DNA from: Fen-1273 sp035516035 | GTDB taxonomy: Bacteria; Bacteroidota; Ignavibacteria; UBA10030; UBA6906 | DNA: 53,789 nucleotides | Direction: 5' to 3' | NCBI GenBank assembly: GCA_035516035.1 | Contig: DATJAS010000083.1 | Coordinates: 1-53,789 of the forward strand | Shown here: one piece after another, positions 7,853 through 16,515 of the stretch | How the letters are laid out: each line of letters opens with the position of its first letter | Position numbering within the stretch: the first letter of the stretch is position 1 | Position numbers and translations under genes: made by a program | Notes under the pieces: model-generated | The model's input: the letters and a program-made list of their open reading frames with translations, nothing else | Told to the model about the DNA's origin: nothing | Database searches by the model: none

Positions 7853-10800
7853 TGAAGATTACGGATCTCTTCGTTCGCCGGCCCGTCCTGGCGATCGTCG
7901 TCAACCTGGTCATCCTCATCGCGGGACTGCAGGCGATCCGCTCCCTGAGCGTGCGGCAGTATCCCCGCAGCGATATCGCGGTCGTGCAGGTGACCACCGC
8001 GTACGTGGGGGCCAACGCCGACCTGGTCCGGGGGTTCATCACCACGCCGCTGGAGCGGGCGATCGCCAGCGCCGACGGGATCGACTATATCGAGTCCTCG
8101 AGCGCGCAGGGGCTCAGCACGATCATCGTCCACCTGAGGCTGAACTACAACACCAATGACGCGCTGACGCAGATCCAGGCCAAGGTCGCGCAGGTGCGCA
8201 ACGACCTGCCGCCGGAATCCCAGGCGCCCGTGATCGACGTGCAGACGGCGGACGCCCAGTTCGCGGCCATGTATCTCGGGTTCGCTTCCAAGACGCTCGA
8301 TCAGAACCAGATCACAGACTACCTGACGCGGGTCGTGCAGCCGAAGCTCTCGGCGATCGCGGGCGTGCAGAAGGCGGACATCCTGGGGGCCCGCACGTTC
8401 GCCATGCGCGTCTGGCTGAAGCCCGACAAGATGGCCGCGCTGAACATCTCCCCGTCGGACGTGCGCGACGCGCTCAGCAAGAACAATTACCTCTCGGCCC
8501 TCGGAGCGACGAAGGGATCAATGGTGTCGGTGAACCTGGTGGCCAACACCAACCTGAAGACGCCGGAGGAGTTCCGGCAGCTCGTCGTGAAGGAATCGGG
8601 GGGCGTGGTCGTGCGGCTGGGCGAGATCGCCGACGTCTCGCTGGGCGCTGAGAACTACGACCAGGACGTCCGCTTCGACGGCGAGGGAGCCACGTTCATG
8701 GGGATCTGGGTCCTGCCCACGGCCAACACGCTGGACGTGATCCAGCATGTCCGCGAGGAGATCCCGGGGATCCAGGCGCAGCTTCCCACCGGGATGACGG
8801 TGGGCATACCCTACGATTCCACGGAGTACATCCAGGACGCGATCGACGAAGTGCTCAAGACGCTCACCGAGACGCTCCTGATCGTCGTCGTGGTGATCTT
8901 CCTCTTCCTCGGGAGCTTCCGCGCGCTGATCATCCCCGTGGTCGCCATCCCGATCTCGCTGATCGGGGCGGTCTTCCTGATGCTCGTTGCCGGGTTCACG
9001 ATCAACCTGCTGACGCTGCTGGCAATCGTGCTCTCGGTGGGACTCGTGGTCGACGACGCGATCGTGATGGTGGAGAACATCGAGCGGCACCTCCACATGG
9101 GGAAGAAGCCCGTGCAGGCCGCGCTCCAGGCGGCGCGGGAGCTTGTCGGTCCCATCATCGCGATGACCATCACGCTGGCCGCCGTCTACACGCCCGTCGG
9201 CATCCAGGGAGGGTTGACCGGCGCCCTGTTCCGCGAATTCGCGTTTGCGCTTGCCGGCGCCGTGATCGTCTCCGGCGTGGTCGCCCTCACGCTCTCGCCG
9301 ATGATGGGCTCGACGCTCCTGCGCGCGGGCGACAGCGAGCGGGGTTTCGCCGGCATGATCAACCGCCACTTCGACGCGGTACGCCGGACGTACGTCCGGC
9401 TGCTCGACCGGACGCTCATGTACCGGACGGTGGTCTACGTCCTCTGGGGAATCGTGCTGCTCCTCATCGTGCCCTTCTATCTCTTCTCGCAGAAGGAGCT
9501 GGCGCCCCCCGAGGACCAGAGCGTGATCTTCGGGATCATTCAGGCCTCGGCGGACGCGACGCTCGACCAGACGAAGCTCTTCACGCGGCAGGTCTACGAA
9601 GCCTACGATTCGATGCCCGAGTGCAAGAACACGTTCCAGATCACGCTGCCCAACGGGGGCTTCAGCGGCTTGGTGACGAAGCCCTGGAGCCAGCGGAAGA
9701 AGACCACGCAGCAGCTCCAGCTTGAAGTGGCGGGCAAGGTGTCGCGGATCCCCGGCATCCGGGTGATCTCGCTGACGCCGCCCTCGCTCCCCGGCGGGGG
9801 GAGCTACCCGGTCGATTTCGTGATCGCCTCCACGGCGGAGCCCGAGCAGCTCGTCGGGTTTGCGAACCAGCTCATCGGGAAGGCCTTCGCCAGCGGGCTC
9901 TTCATGTTCGCCGATGCGGACCTGAAGTTCGACCAGCCGCAGGCGGAGGTCGTCTTCGACAGGGACAAGATGCGCTCCGAGGGAGTGGACATGAGCCAGG
10001 TCGGCCGCGATCTCTCGACGCTCATGAGCGGCGATTACGTCAACCGCTTCAGCATCCAGGGGCGGAGCTACAAAGTCATCCCCCAGATCAAGCGGAGCGA
10101 CCGCCTCACGCCCGAACAGCTCGAGTCGATCTACGTCACCGGTCCGGCCGGACGGCTCGTGCCGCTCTCCACGTTTGCCACGCTCCGCACCTCGACGGAG
10201 CCGCGGGAGCTGAAGCGCTTCCAGCAGCTCAACGCGGTGCGGATCCAGGGCGTGATCGTGCCGGGGGTGTCGCTGGACGCCGCGCTCACCTACCTGGAAA
10301 CGGAAGCGGGGAAGATCCTGCCGCAGGGGTACACGATCGACTATGCCGGAGAATCGCGGCAGCTGCGCACCGAAGGGAGCAAATTCCTCGGCGTGTTCCT
10401 CCTGTCGGCGATCCTGATCTACCTCGTGCTGGCGGCGCAGTTTGAGAGCTTCCGCGATCCGTTCGTGATCCTCGCCGGGTCCGTCCCCCTGGCGATCTCG
10501 GGGGCGCTCCTCTTCTCGTTCCTGGGTCTCACCACGCTGAACATCTACAGCCAGGTCGGGCTGATCACGCTCGTGGGCCTCGTCGCGAAAAACGGCATCC
10601 TGATCGTGCAGTTTGCAAACCATCTCCAGGAAACGGGGATGGACAAGCTGCGCGCGATTATCGACGCCGCGGGCACCCGGCTGCGCCCGATACTGATGAC
10701 CACCGCTGCCACGGTCGTCGGCCACCTGCCGCTGGTGTTCGCCACCGGCCCGGGCGCGGGCGCCCGGAACTCCATAGGGATCATGCTGGTGAGCGGCATG

Positions 10801-10932
10801 GTGATCGGCACCGGCTTCACGCTCTTTGTCGTCCCCGCGATCTACATGCTCGTCGCGAAAGAGCGGAAGCCTGCGCTTGCCCCTGAAGAAGAGCCGGAGT
10901 ACGGCGTCGCGGAACCCGCGCTGACGACGTGA
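7852..10932 (+). CDS. RND-type inner-membrane efflux pump, HAE1/AcrB family (1026 aa)
   Basis: Proton-driven trimeric exporter of the AcrB/MexB class with the usual length. TM1 starts with the family signature ITDLFVRRPVLAIVVNLVIL. The paired proton-relay aspartates are in VGLVVDDAIVMVENIERH and the TM10 Lys in LVGLVAKNGILIVQFAN. Two large periplasmic loops and 12 membrane segments follow the standard RND duplication. Drug export is the commonest role of HAE1 pumps, but no substrate can be read from the sequence. It closes the three-gene operon; a strong hairpin lies 27 nt after its stop, although its U-tract serves the opposite strand. Confidence 0.95.
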   Translation: MKITDLFVRRPVLAIVVNLVILIAGLQAIRSLSVRQYPRSDIAVVQVTTAYVGANADLVRGFITTPLERAIASADGIDYIESSSAQGLSTIIVHLRLNYNTNDALTQIQAKVAQVRNDLPPESQAPVIDVQTADAQFAAMYLGFASKTLDQNQITDYLTRVVQPKLSAIAGVQKADILGARTFAMRVWLKPDKMAALNISPSDVRDALSKNNYLSALGATKGSMVSVNLVANTNLKTPEEFRQLVVKESGGVVVRLGEIADVSLGAENYDQDVRFDGEGATFMGIWVLPTANTLDVIQHVREEIPGIQAQLPTGMTVGIPYDSTEYIQDAIDEVLKTLTETLLIVVVVIFLFLGSFRALIIPVVAIPISLIGAVFLMLVAGFTINLLTLLAIVLSVGLVVDDAIVMVENIERHLHMGKKPVQAALQAARELVGPIIAMTITLAAVYTPVGIQGGLTGALFREFAFALAGAVIVSGVVALTLSPMMGSTLLRAGDSERGFAGMINRHFDAVRRTYVRLLDRTLMYRTVVYVLWGIVLLLIVPFYLFSQKELAPPEDQSVIFGIIQASADATLDQTKLFTRQVYEAYDSMPECKNTFQITLPNGGFSGLVTKPWSQRKKTTQQLQLEVAGKVSRIPGIRVISLTPPSLPGGGSYPVDFVIASTAEPEQLVGFANQLIGKAFASGLFMFADADLKFDQPQAEVVFDRDKMRSEGVDMSQVGRDLSTLMSGDYVNRFSIQGRSYKVIPQIKRSDRLTPEQLESIYVTGPAGRLVPLSTFATLRTSTEPRELKRFQQLNAVRIQGVIVPGVSLDAALTYLETEAGKILPQGYTIDYAGESRQLRTEGSKFLGVFLLSAILIYLVLAAQFESFRDPFVILAGSVPLAISGALLFSFLGLTTLNIYSQVGLITLVGLVAKNGILIVQFANHLQETGMDKLRAIIDAAGTRLRPILMTTAATVVGHLPLVFATGPGAGARNSIGIMLVSGMVIGTGFTLFVVPAIYMLVAKERKPALAPEEEPEYGVAEPALTT

Positions 10933-10951
10933 ACGGGATCTGCGTCCACTC

Positions 10952-10986
10952 AAAAAACAACGGCCCCCGGGTTCCCGGGGGCCGTT
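10952..10986 (-). terminator. Rho-independent terminator of the histidine kinase gene
   Basis: A perfect 13-bp inverted repeat (10959-10971 with 10974-10986, arms AACGGCCCCCGGG and CCCGGGGGCCGTT) is flanked by six A at 10952-10957. On the - strand this reads as a GC-rich stem followed by a T run, 27 nt past the kinase stop codon. The + strand side has no U-tract, though the stem may still block read-through from the pump gene. Confidence 0.85.
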
Positions 10987-11012
10987 CTGTTCGCGCGCTG
11001 CCCGGCGGGTCG

Positions 11013-12410
11013 TTACCCCGCTCCTCCCAGCGGAAGCCGCACGCGGAATTCCGTCCTTCCCGGGTGCGAATCGAGCGTGATCTGGCCGTTGTGCCAGAGC
11101 ACGACACGGCGGGCGATATCGAGCCCGAGCCCCGTTCCCTTGCCCACCGGCTTCGTCGTGAAGAACGGGTCAAAGATACTCTCGCGCAGTTCCGCCGGGA
11201 CCCCCGGGCCGTCGTCGACGACGCTGACGACGACGTCCGCTCCTTCATGCGATGCGGTCACCACGACATGTCCCTCCTCGGGGGCCGCGTCAATTGCATT
11301 GTCGATCAGGTTCATCCACACCTGGTTGATCTCCACGACCCTTCCGCGGATGGGGGGGAGGTCATCAGGGATGTTGAGCGTGATGGAGACGCCCCGCGAC
11401 TTTGCGCGCCCCTCGAGCAGCGCCACGGTGTCCCTCAGCCCCGGGTGAAGCTCGATCTGCTCAGCGTCGGGGGCGCGGTCCATGTGCGTGAATCCCTTCG
11501 CCGCGGTCACGAGTGTGTGGATCCGCCGCGCCGCCCGTTCGATATCGGTGACGAGAGAGCGGGCCGATGCCTGGGCGGCAACCCAGTGGAGGCCTGCGTC
11601 AAGCTGGGGGGGTGCCACCGCCAGCGCGAACTTCTCCAGGTCGCCGGTGGTGACCGGCGTCCGCGCGAGCTCCCCCGCGAGCGCCGGGTCGACGCCGCGC
11701 GCCTCGAGCCACGCGCTCATGTCGTCTTCCCTGTCCGCAAGCGCGAGCCCGGAGGGGGGTGTGCGTGACGCCGCTCCGGTGCACCGGCTCCAGAGCGTTT
11801 CCAGCGCGCCCATCTGCGCTTCCGTGAAGTGGGACCTCCACATCGACCGTGTCGACGCCTCGACTGCACCCATCGTCGCACCGAGCGTCGTCGCATCGCG
11901 CAGCGCCGCGGACGCAGGGTTGTTCACCTCGTGGGCGAACCCCGCCGCCAGCTTGCCGAGCGAGATCATCTTTTCGTCCCTGAGATCGTTCGACGTGAAG
12001 ACGCGGGCCCGGTCGATCATCTGGTGCACCAGGATGGCTGTGATTTCATAGCAGTGACGGATCATCTCCGGGAGGTCGTCACGGCGGATCGTAATCACCC
12101 GTGCAGGTTCCTCGACGATTGTGGTCCCGGGAGGCGTCGTCATGCGGGAAAAGGGGAGCAGCCCTGATACATCCCCGGCACGCGAATCAAATACTCTCCG
12201 CACCCCGGAACCGCGCTTCATGTAGAACGTCATGCAGCCGCCGAGGACGATGTACATCCCCGACACGGCCTCGGATTCGCGCGAGACGATCTCTCCCTGT
12301 GCGTACTCGCGGAGCTCGCCGTTCTCCGCGATCCAGGCAAGCTCCTCGCGCGGTGCGCTCCCGATCGTCCGGTGGGATTTCAGTTCTTCGATCAGCTCTC
12401 CGGTGGTCAT
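11013..12410 (-). CDS. Sensor histidine kinase with N-terminal cyclic-nucleotide-binding-like domain (465 aa)
   Basis: Residues 1-130 have the CRP/FNR-type cNMP-binding fold (LREYAQGEIVSRESEAVSGMYIVLGG). A dimerisation domain carries the phospho-acceptor H160 in GFAHEVNNPASAAL. The C-terminal HATPase domain shows the N box (NLIDNAIDAAP), G1 (VDDGPGVP), F box (FDPFFTTKP) and G2 (GKGTGLGL). There are no membrane segments, so the kinase is cytoplasmic. AAGGA precedes the ATG. It is divergent from the receiver-TrxR fusion at 12694, a likely signalling partner. Whether the N-domain binds cAMP or another ligand is not visible. It is the only - strand gene in the window. Confidence 0.9.
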   Translation of the reverse strand: MTTGELIEELKSHRTIGSAPREELAWIAENGELREYAQGEIVSRESEAVSGMYIVLGGCMTFYMKRGSGVRRVFDSRAGDVSGLLPFSRMTTPPGTTIVEEPARVITIRRDDLPEMIRHCYEITAILVHQMIDRARVFTSNDLRDEKMISLGKLAAGFAHEVNNPASAALRDATTLGATMGAVEASTRSMWRSHFTEAQMGALETLWSRCTGAASRTPPSGLALADREDDMSAWLEARGVDPALAGELARTPVTTGDLEKFALAVAPPQLDAGLHWVAAQASARSLVTDIERAARRIHTLVTAAKGFTHMDRAPDAEQIELHPGLRDTVALLEGRAKSRGVSITLNIPDDLPPIRGRVVEINQVWMNLIDNAIDAAPEEGHVVVTASHEGADVVVSVVDDGPGVPAELRESIFDPFFTTKPVGKGTGLGLDIARRVVLWHNGQITLDSHPGRTEFRVRLPLGGAG

Positions 12411-12693
12411 CTCGTCCTTGCACTTGAGCGGGAAATGTGATATGATGCGTCGTTCCGCTGTTCAGGCCGCCGGATGCCTACTCCGGCGGAACCGTTCTTT
12501 GTCCCGTCACGTACGCACATGGCCAGCGTCAGGACTCCCGGCGTTCACCCCTCTTCCCGCAGTGGAAGTCCGGCGGGCCTCCCATCCTTCCTTCGGAACA
12601 CATCCCCAACAGCAGTTGCGCTGCATTCGTTCCGGGCCCCTGCCCGCGAGCCGGCCGCCTGTAGTCGGGTTGAATAACTGAGGGAGAATCGCC

Positions 12694-14355
12694 TTGGCAA
12701 AACCGGTTATCATGAGCGTGGATGACGATCCGCAGGTCCTGGCGGCGATCGAGCGCGACCTTCGACAGCAGTACAGGAGCCTCTACAGAATTCTTAAGGC
12801 CGGGTCCCCCGACGAAGCCCTCGAAGCCGCCCGCGAGCTGAAGCGGCGGGGGACGCCCGTGGCGCTTTTCCTGGTGGATCAGCGCATGCCGGGAATGAGC
12901 GGCACGAAGCTCCTGGCGCGGCTCCGCGAGCTCCACCCCGGATCGCGCAAGGTCCTCCTGACCGCATACGCGGACACGGAGGCCGCGATCGAAAGCATCA
13001 ACGAGATCGGGCTTGACCACTACCTGATGAAGCCGTGGGATCCGCCCGAACAGCGGCTCTACCCCGTTCTGGATGACCTCCTGGCGGAATGGACGCACCA
13101 CGCCCACCTGCCGTACGAGGGGATCCGCATCGCGGGAGCGCGGTTTTCGCCGCAGAGCCATGCGGTGCGGGAATTCCTTTCGCGCAATCTCGTTCCCTAC
13201 CAGTGGATCGATATCGACGAGGATCCCTCCATGCGGGAACTCGTGGCCGGGTTCCCGGAGGGCCTCTCGCGGCTCCCGGTGGTCCTCTTTCCGGACGGGA
13301 CGTACCTCTCGGCCCCGTCGAATCAGGATCTCGCCGCGAAAGCGGGACTCCAGACGCAGGCCACCGCGCCGTTCTACGACGTCATCGTCGTCGGCGGCGG
13401 ACCCGCGGGACTTGCCAACGCCGTCTACGCGGCGACGGAAGGCCTCCGCGCCGTGCTCGTCGAACAGAGCGCGCCCGGGGGGCAGGCAGGCTCCAGCTCG
13501 AGGATCGAGAACTACCTGGGGTTTCCCAACGGGATTACCGGGGCGGACCTGGCCCAGCGGGCGATGGCCCAGGCGCGGCGGTTCGGCGCGGAGATACTCA
13601 CCGCGACCGAGATCGTCTCACTCCGGCGGGAAGACCCGTACCGCATCGTGCGGACCGCGCAGGGGAAAGAGATCACGGGATACACCGTCGTCCTGACGAC
13701 CGGGCAATCGGTCCGCACGCTGCAGGTCCCCGGCATCGAGAAGTACCAGGGGGCGGGCGTCTACTACGGCGCCGCGCTGAGCGAAGGGGTGATCTACAAG
13801 GGGAAAGACGTCTGCATCATCGGCGGTGCGAATTCCGCGGGACAGGCCGCCCTCTTCTTCTCACGGTACGCCCGCAGCGTGACCATCATTATCCGGGCCG
13901 CCGCGCTGAGTCCCGCGATGTCGCACTACCTTGTCCGGCGCATCGAGACGACGCCGAACATCGGCGTCATCCCCCGCGCCGAAATCGCCGGCGCGTGCGG
14001 GGACGGGCACCTGGAACAGCTGAAGATCCGCGACCTGGACACGGGCCGCGAACGGGTGGTCGACACCGCCGCCGTCTTCGTCCACATCGGCACCGCCCCG
14101 AAATCCGATTTCGCCGCCGGGATGCTCGAGCGGGATGAAAAGGGGTTCTTCCTCACCGGGCCGGACATTCCGCGCGTCAACGGCAGCGTGCGGGGTTGGA
14201 CGCTCCAGAGGGATCCGTTCATGTTCGAGACGAACATCCCCGGCGTCTTCGCGGCGGGGGATGTCCGCTCCGGCGCGAACCGGCGCGTCGCGGCCGCTGT
14301 CGGCGAAGGCTCCGCGGCGATCTACTCGATACGCAAATACCTCGACACCGTCTGA
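12694..14355 (+). CDS. Fused response-regulator receiver / thioredoxin-fold / thioredoxin-reductase-like flavoprotein (553 aa)
   Basis: The receiver domain (about 1-125) has the acidic pair in MSVDDDP, the phospho-Asp in LFLVDQRMPGMSG, T in LLTAYAD and K in YLMKPWD. A thioredoxin/glutaredoxin-like middle (about 145-225, with cis-Pro-type SRLPVVLFPDG) follows. The TrxR-like part has the FAD motif VIVVGGGPAGLANAVYA and the NAD(P)H motif VCIIGGANSAGQAA. At the place where TrxB carries its CxxC, this protein reads YYGAALSEG, so the dithiol is absent. The middle domain also shows no CxxC. The start is TTG, with GAGGGAG 7 nt upstream; an internal ATG at 12712 would cut the first receiver strand. 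Divergent from the kinase, likely its target. Confidence 0.9.
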   Translation: MAKPVIMSVDDDPQVLAAIERDLRQQYRSLYRILKAGSPDEALEAARELKRRGTPVALFLVDQRMPGMSGTKLLARLRELHPGSRKVLLTAYADTEAAIESINEIGLDHYLMKPWDPPEQRLYPVLDDLLAEWTHHAHLPYEGIRIAGARFSPQSHAVREFLSRNLVPYQWIDIDEDPSMRELVAGFPEGLSRLPVVLFPDGTYLSAPSNQDLAAKAGLQTQATAPFYDVIVVGGGPAGLANAVYAATEGLRAVLVEQSAPGGQAGSSSRIENYLGFPNGITGADLAQRAMAQARRFGAEILTATEIVSLRREDPYRIVRTAQGKEITGYTVVLTTGQSVRTLQVPGIEKYQGAGVYYGAALSEGVIYKGKDVCIIGGANSAGQAALFFSRYARSVTIIIRAAALSPAMSHYLVRRIETTPNIGVIPRAEIAGACGDGHLEQLKIRDLDTGRERVVDTAAVFVHIGTAPKSDFAAGMLERDEKGFFLTGPDIPRVNGSVRGWTLQRDPFMFETNIPGVFAAGDVRSGANRRVAAAVGEGSAAIYSIRKYLDTV

Positions 14356-14393
14356 ACATTCACAACGCGGGAAACCGCCGGGAAGGAGTCCGC

Positions 14394-14651
14394 ATGCACA
14401 GGTATCTTGTCATCTCGCACCACAGCGCGGAAGACTGCGTGAAGGCGCTCAAGGAAGCGCTCGCCATAGGCTACCTCACGCATTTCGATTGGGGGTGCAA
14501 GGACGGCGTGCACACGGGATGGGCGATCATCGAGGCGGAAGAGAAGTCCCAGGCGATGCTGAGCGTCCCGCCGTTCCTCCGCGACCGGGCGACCGTCGTG
14601 CGCCTGGCCAAGTTCCGCCCGGAGACGATCGAGGCGATGCACATGCCCTGA
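14394..14651 (+). CDS. Small conserved-looking cytoplasmic protein, function unknown (85 aa)
   Basis: GGAAGGAG lies 5 nt before the ATG, a strong ribosome site, and codon use resembles the neighbours. The protein begins MHRYLVISHHSAEDCVKALK and contains FDWGCKDGVHTGWAIIEAEE. Predicted beta-alpha-beta pieces resemble a ferredoxin-like or dimeric alpha/beta-barrel (ABM-like) fold, but that is a guess from pattern alone. It has no signal peptide or membrane segment. Two Cys (C15, C35) are present. It lies 38 nt after the receiver-TrxR gene and is probably co-transcribed with it; a strong promoter for the next gene follows. I do not recognise a named family. Confidence 0.75.
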   Translation: MHRYLVISHHSAEDCVKALKEALAIGYLTHFDWGCKDGVHTGWAIIEAEEKSQAMLSVPPFLRDRATVVRLAKFRPETIEAMHMP

Positions 14652-14722
14652 TCCGGTCCGCCGGGCAACAGCGCAGGGCGGGTCCATCCCGGGTTGTAGA
14701 GGAATCCATTCGCTCCCGCCGC

Positions 14723-14751
14723 TTGACAAGTCGGCATTTGAGCGCTATACT
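14723..14751 (+). promoter_or_regulatory. Near-consensus sigma-70 promoter for the MFS gene
   Basis: TTGACA (14723-14728), exactly 17 nt spacer, TATACT (14746-14751). The predicted start, about 14758, leaves a leader of some 20 nt before the ATG at 14779. The -35 is perfect and the -10 has 5 of 6 consensus bases. Confidence 0.8.
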
Positions 14752-14778
14752 GAATGATGCTGCCGACACCCTCTCTCT

Positions 14779-16413
14779 ATGCCTGATTCAACCTCCGACC
14801 GCACATCTCTTTCTGTCTGGGCTCCCCTCCGCCGCACCGTCTTCCGTAACAGGATCATTGCGGCCTTCGTTTCGGACACGGGGAGCTGGATGCAGGATAC
14901 GGCCGGCACGTGGCTGATGACCACGCTGACGCAATCCCCCCTCTATATCGCGCTCATGCAGACTGCCGGGAGCCTGCCTGTGCTCCTGCTCGGCCTCCCC
15001 GCCGGCGCGTTGGCCGACATGCTCGACCGGAGGCGCGTGCTCCTCTTCTGGGCCGGGTGGATGACGGCCGCGGCGGCACTCCTGGCGGCGTTGACGCTGA
15101 CCGGATGGATCAGCGTGGCGACGCTCCTGGCGCTGACGTTTCTTCTGAGCATCGGCTCGGCGATGAATGGTCCCGCCTGGCAGGGAGTCATTCCCGAGCT
15201 CGTGCCGAAAGAGGAGCTGCCGAGTGCGATCGCCATGGGGAGCGCGGGATTCAACATGGCACGCGCCGTCGGGCCGGCACTCGGGGGGCTGGTTGTTGCC
15301 GCGTTCGCGACTGTGACGGTGGGGGCGGGTACGGTGTACTGGCTGAACGCCGTCTCATTCCTCGGTGTGATGTGGGTGTTCTACCGCTGGCGACGGACGC
15401 CGGTGTTCAGGAGCGAGCTTCCCACGGAACGACTCGCCGGCTCGCTCCGCTCGGCGATCCGGTACGCGCGCCATGCCCCGGCCCTGCGAACCGTCCTGAT
15501 CCGCTCGTTCATCCACACATTTTGCGTGAGCGGCATGTGGGCCCTCCTTGCTGTGGTGGTCAGAGAGGACCTCAGGGGCGACGCGCTCGGCTTTGGGATC
15601 ATGAACGGGTGCATAGGCCTCGGCGCCGTGACGGCGGCAGTGTTCCTGCCGCGGCTCAGGCAGCGTCTCTCCGCGGACAGGATCATGACGCTCTCGGCGG
15701 CTGTCTTCGTGGTGACGCTCCTGGTCATGGCCTGGCTCCACATGTCGGTTCTGCTGGTCGTCGTCCTGATACTCGGCGGCATGTCCTGGACCAGTTCCGC
15801 GTCCTGCATGAATATCGCCGTCCAGCTCTCCGTGCCCGGCTGGGTCCTTGCGCGCTCGCTCGGGATTTACCAGATGGTCTTCATGGGAGGACTGGCGCTG
15901 GGGAGCGCGTTCTGGGGCGAGGTGGCGGACCACGCCGGGACGCCCGTGGCACTGAGCGCCGCTGCGGCCGGACTCATTCTGTCGTGGCCCCTGGCCAGGC
16001 GTTTCCCCCTCCCGATGGGGGGGGAGTCGGATCTTTCACCCGGGCGCCGCACCTCCATCAGCCGCCTGGGGGGGCAACTCATCGTCCAGCCGGACCCCGA
16101 AGACGGGCCTGTTCTGATCACCGTGACGTTCCGGATCGACCCTGCAAAGGCGCGGGAGTTTGTGCGCGCCGCCCATGAGCTGGGGAGAGTGCGCAGGCGG
16201 GACGGTGCGCTCCGCTGGGCGATATACAGCGATCCGACCGACCCCGCCCGCTACATGGAGACGTACGTCGTCGAGTCGTGGCTGGAACGGCAGAGACAGA
16301 TCGAGCGGTTCACCGTGGCCGATCACCTGATACGGAACCGCGTGTTCAGCTTTCACGTCGGGCCGGAGCCCCCGGCGGTGTCACACATGATACTTGCACA
16401 AAATCCTCCCTGA
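14779..16413 (+). CDS. MFS exporter with C-terminal ABM-like domain (544 aa)
   Basis: The first 410 residues carry about 11-12 hydrophobic segments and the motif of the EntS/MFS_3 group (FVSDTGSWMQDTAGTWLMTTL, then ALADMLDRRRVLL). Residues about 430-530 are soluble and resemble an antibiotic-biosynthesis-monooxygenase-like alpha/beta domain (VLITVTFRIDPAKAREFVRA and RYMETYVVESWLERQRQ). That C-terminal extension is a known variation in this transporter group. The ribosome site is weak. A run of eight G (16017-16024) lies between the membrane part and the soluble tail. It likely exports a small molecule; the substrate is unknown. Confidence 0.88.
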   Translation: MPDSTSDRTSLSVWAPLRRTVFRNRIIAAFVSDTGSWMQDTAGTWLMTTLTQSPLYIALMQTAGSLPVLLLGLPAGALADMLDRRRVLLFWAGWMTAAAALLAALTLTGWISVATLLALTFLLSIGSAMNGPAWQGVIPELVPKEELPSAIAMGSAGFNMARAVGPALGGLVVAAFATVTVGAGTVYWLNAVSFLGVMWVFYRWRRTPVFRSELPTERLAGSLRSAIRYARHAPALRTVLIRSFIHTFCVSGMWALLAVVVREDLRGDALGFGIMNGCIGLGAVTAAVFLPRLRQRLSADRIMTLSAAVFVVTLLVMAWLHMSVLLVVVLILGGMSWTSSASCMNIAVQLSVPGWVLARSLGIYQMVFMGGLALGSAFWGEVADHAGTPVALSAAAAGLILSWPLARRFPLPMGGESDLSPGRRTSISRLGGQLIVQPDPEDGPVLITVTFRIDPAKAREFVRAAHELGRVRRRDGALRWAIYSDPTDPARYMETYVVESWLERQRQIERFTVADHLIRNRVFSFHVGPEPPAVSHMILAQNPP

Positions 16414-16424
16414 CCAGGGATTTT
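16400..16424 (+). terminator. Weak hairpin across the MFS stop codon
   Basis: AAAATC...CCTG pairs with CAGGGATTTT (10 bp with a 3-nt bulge on the left arm), with the TGA at 16411-16413 near the loop and TTTT closing the right arm. It may act as a weak terminator; no long U-tract follows. Confidence 0.35.
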
Positions 16425-16433
16425 GACAGTTTC

Positions 16434-16462
16434 GTGACACACGGAATCCTCCCGTGTAGCAT
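16434..16462 (+). promoter_or_regulatory. Candidate promoter with inverted repeat in its spacer
   Basis: GTGACA (16434-16439), 17 nt, TAGCAT (16457-16462). The spacer is occupied by a perfect 6-bp inverted repeat ACACGG/CCGTGT (16439-16444 and 16452-16457), a typical place for a repressor operator. It would drive the EEP-barrel fusion gene 54 nt downstream. Confidence 0.5.
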
Positions 16463-16515
16463 CTTGGACAGAGCCGGCATCGAAGCCGGCCATGCACGGT
16501 CCGGGAGCCAGACGC

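Noticed and set aside
8518..10953. An 811-codon open frame on the - strand
   Set aside because: It is fully antisense to the RND pump gene. The translation is charged and repetitive with no recognisable domain.
16015..16026. Eight-G run in the MFS gene as a phase-variation tract
   Set aside because: It lies far into the gene, after the membrane part. G runs of 6-8 are common in this GC-rich window, so there is no special support.
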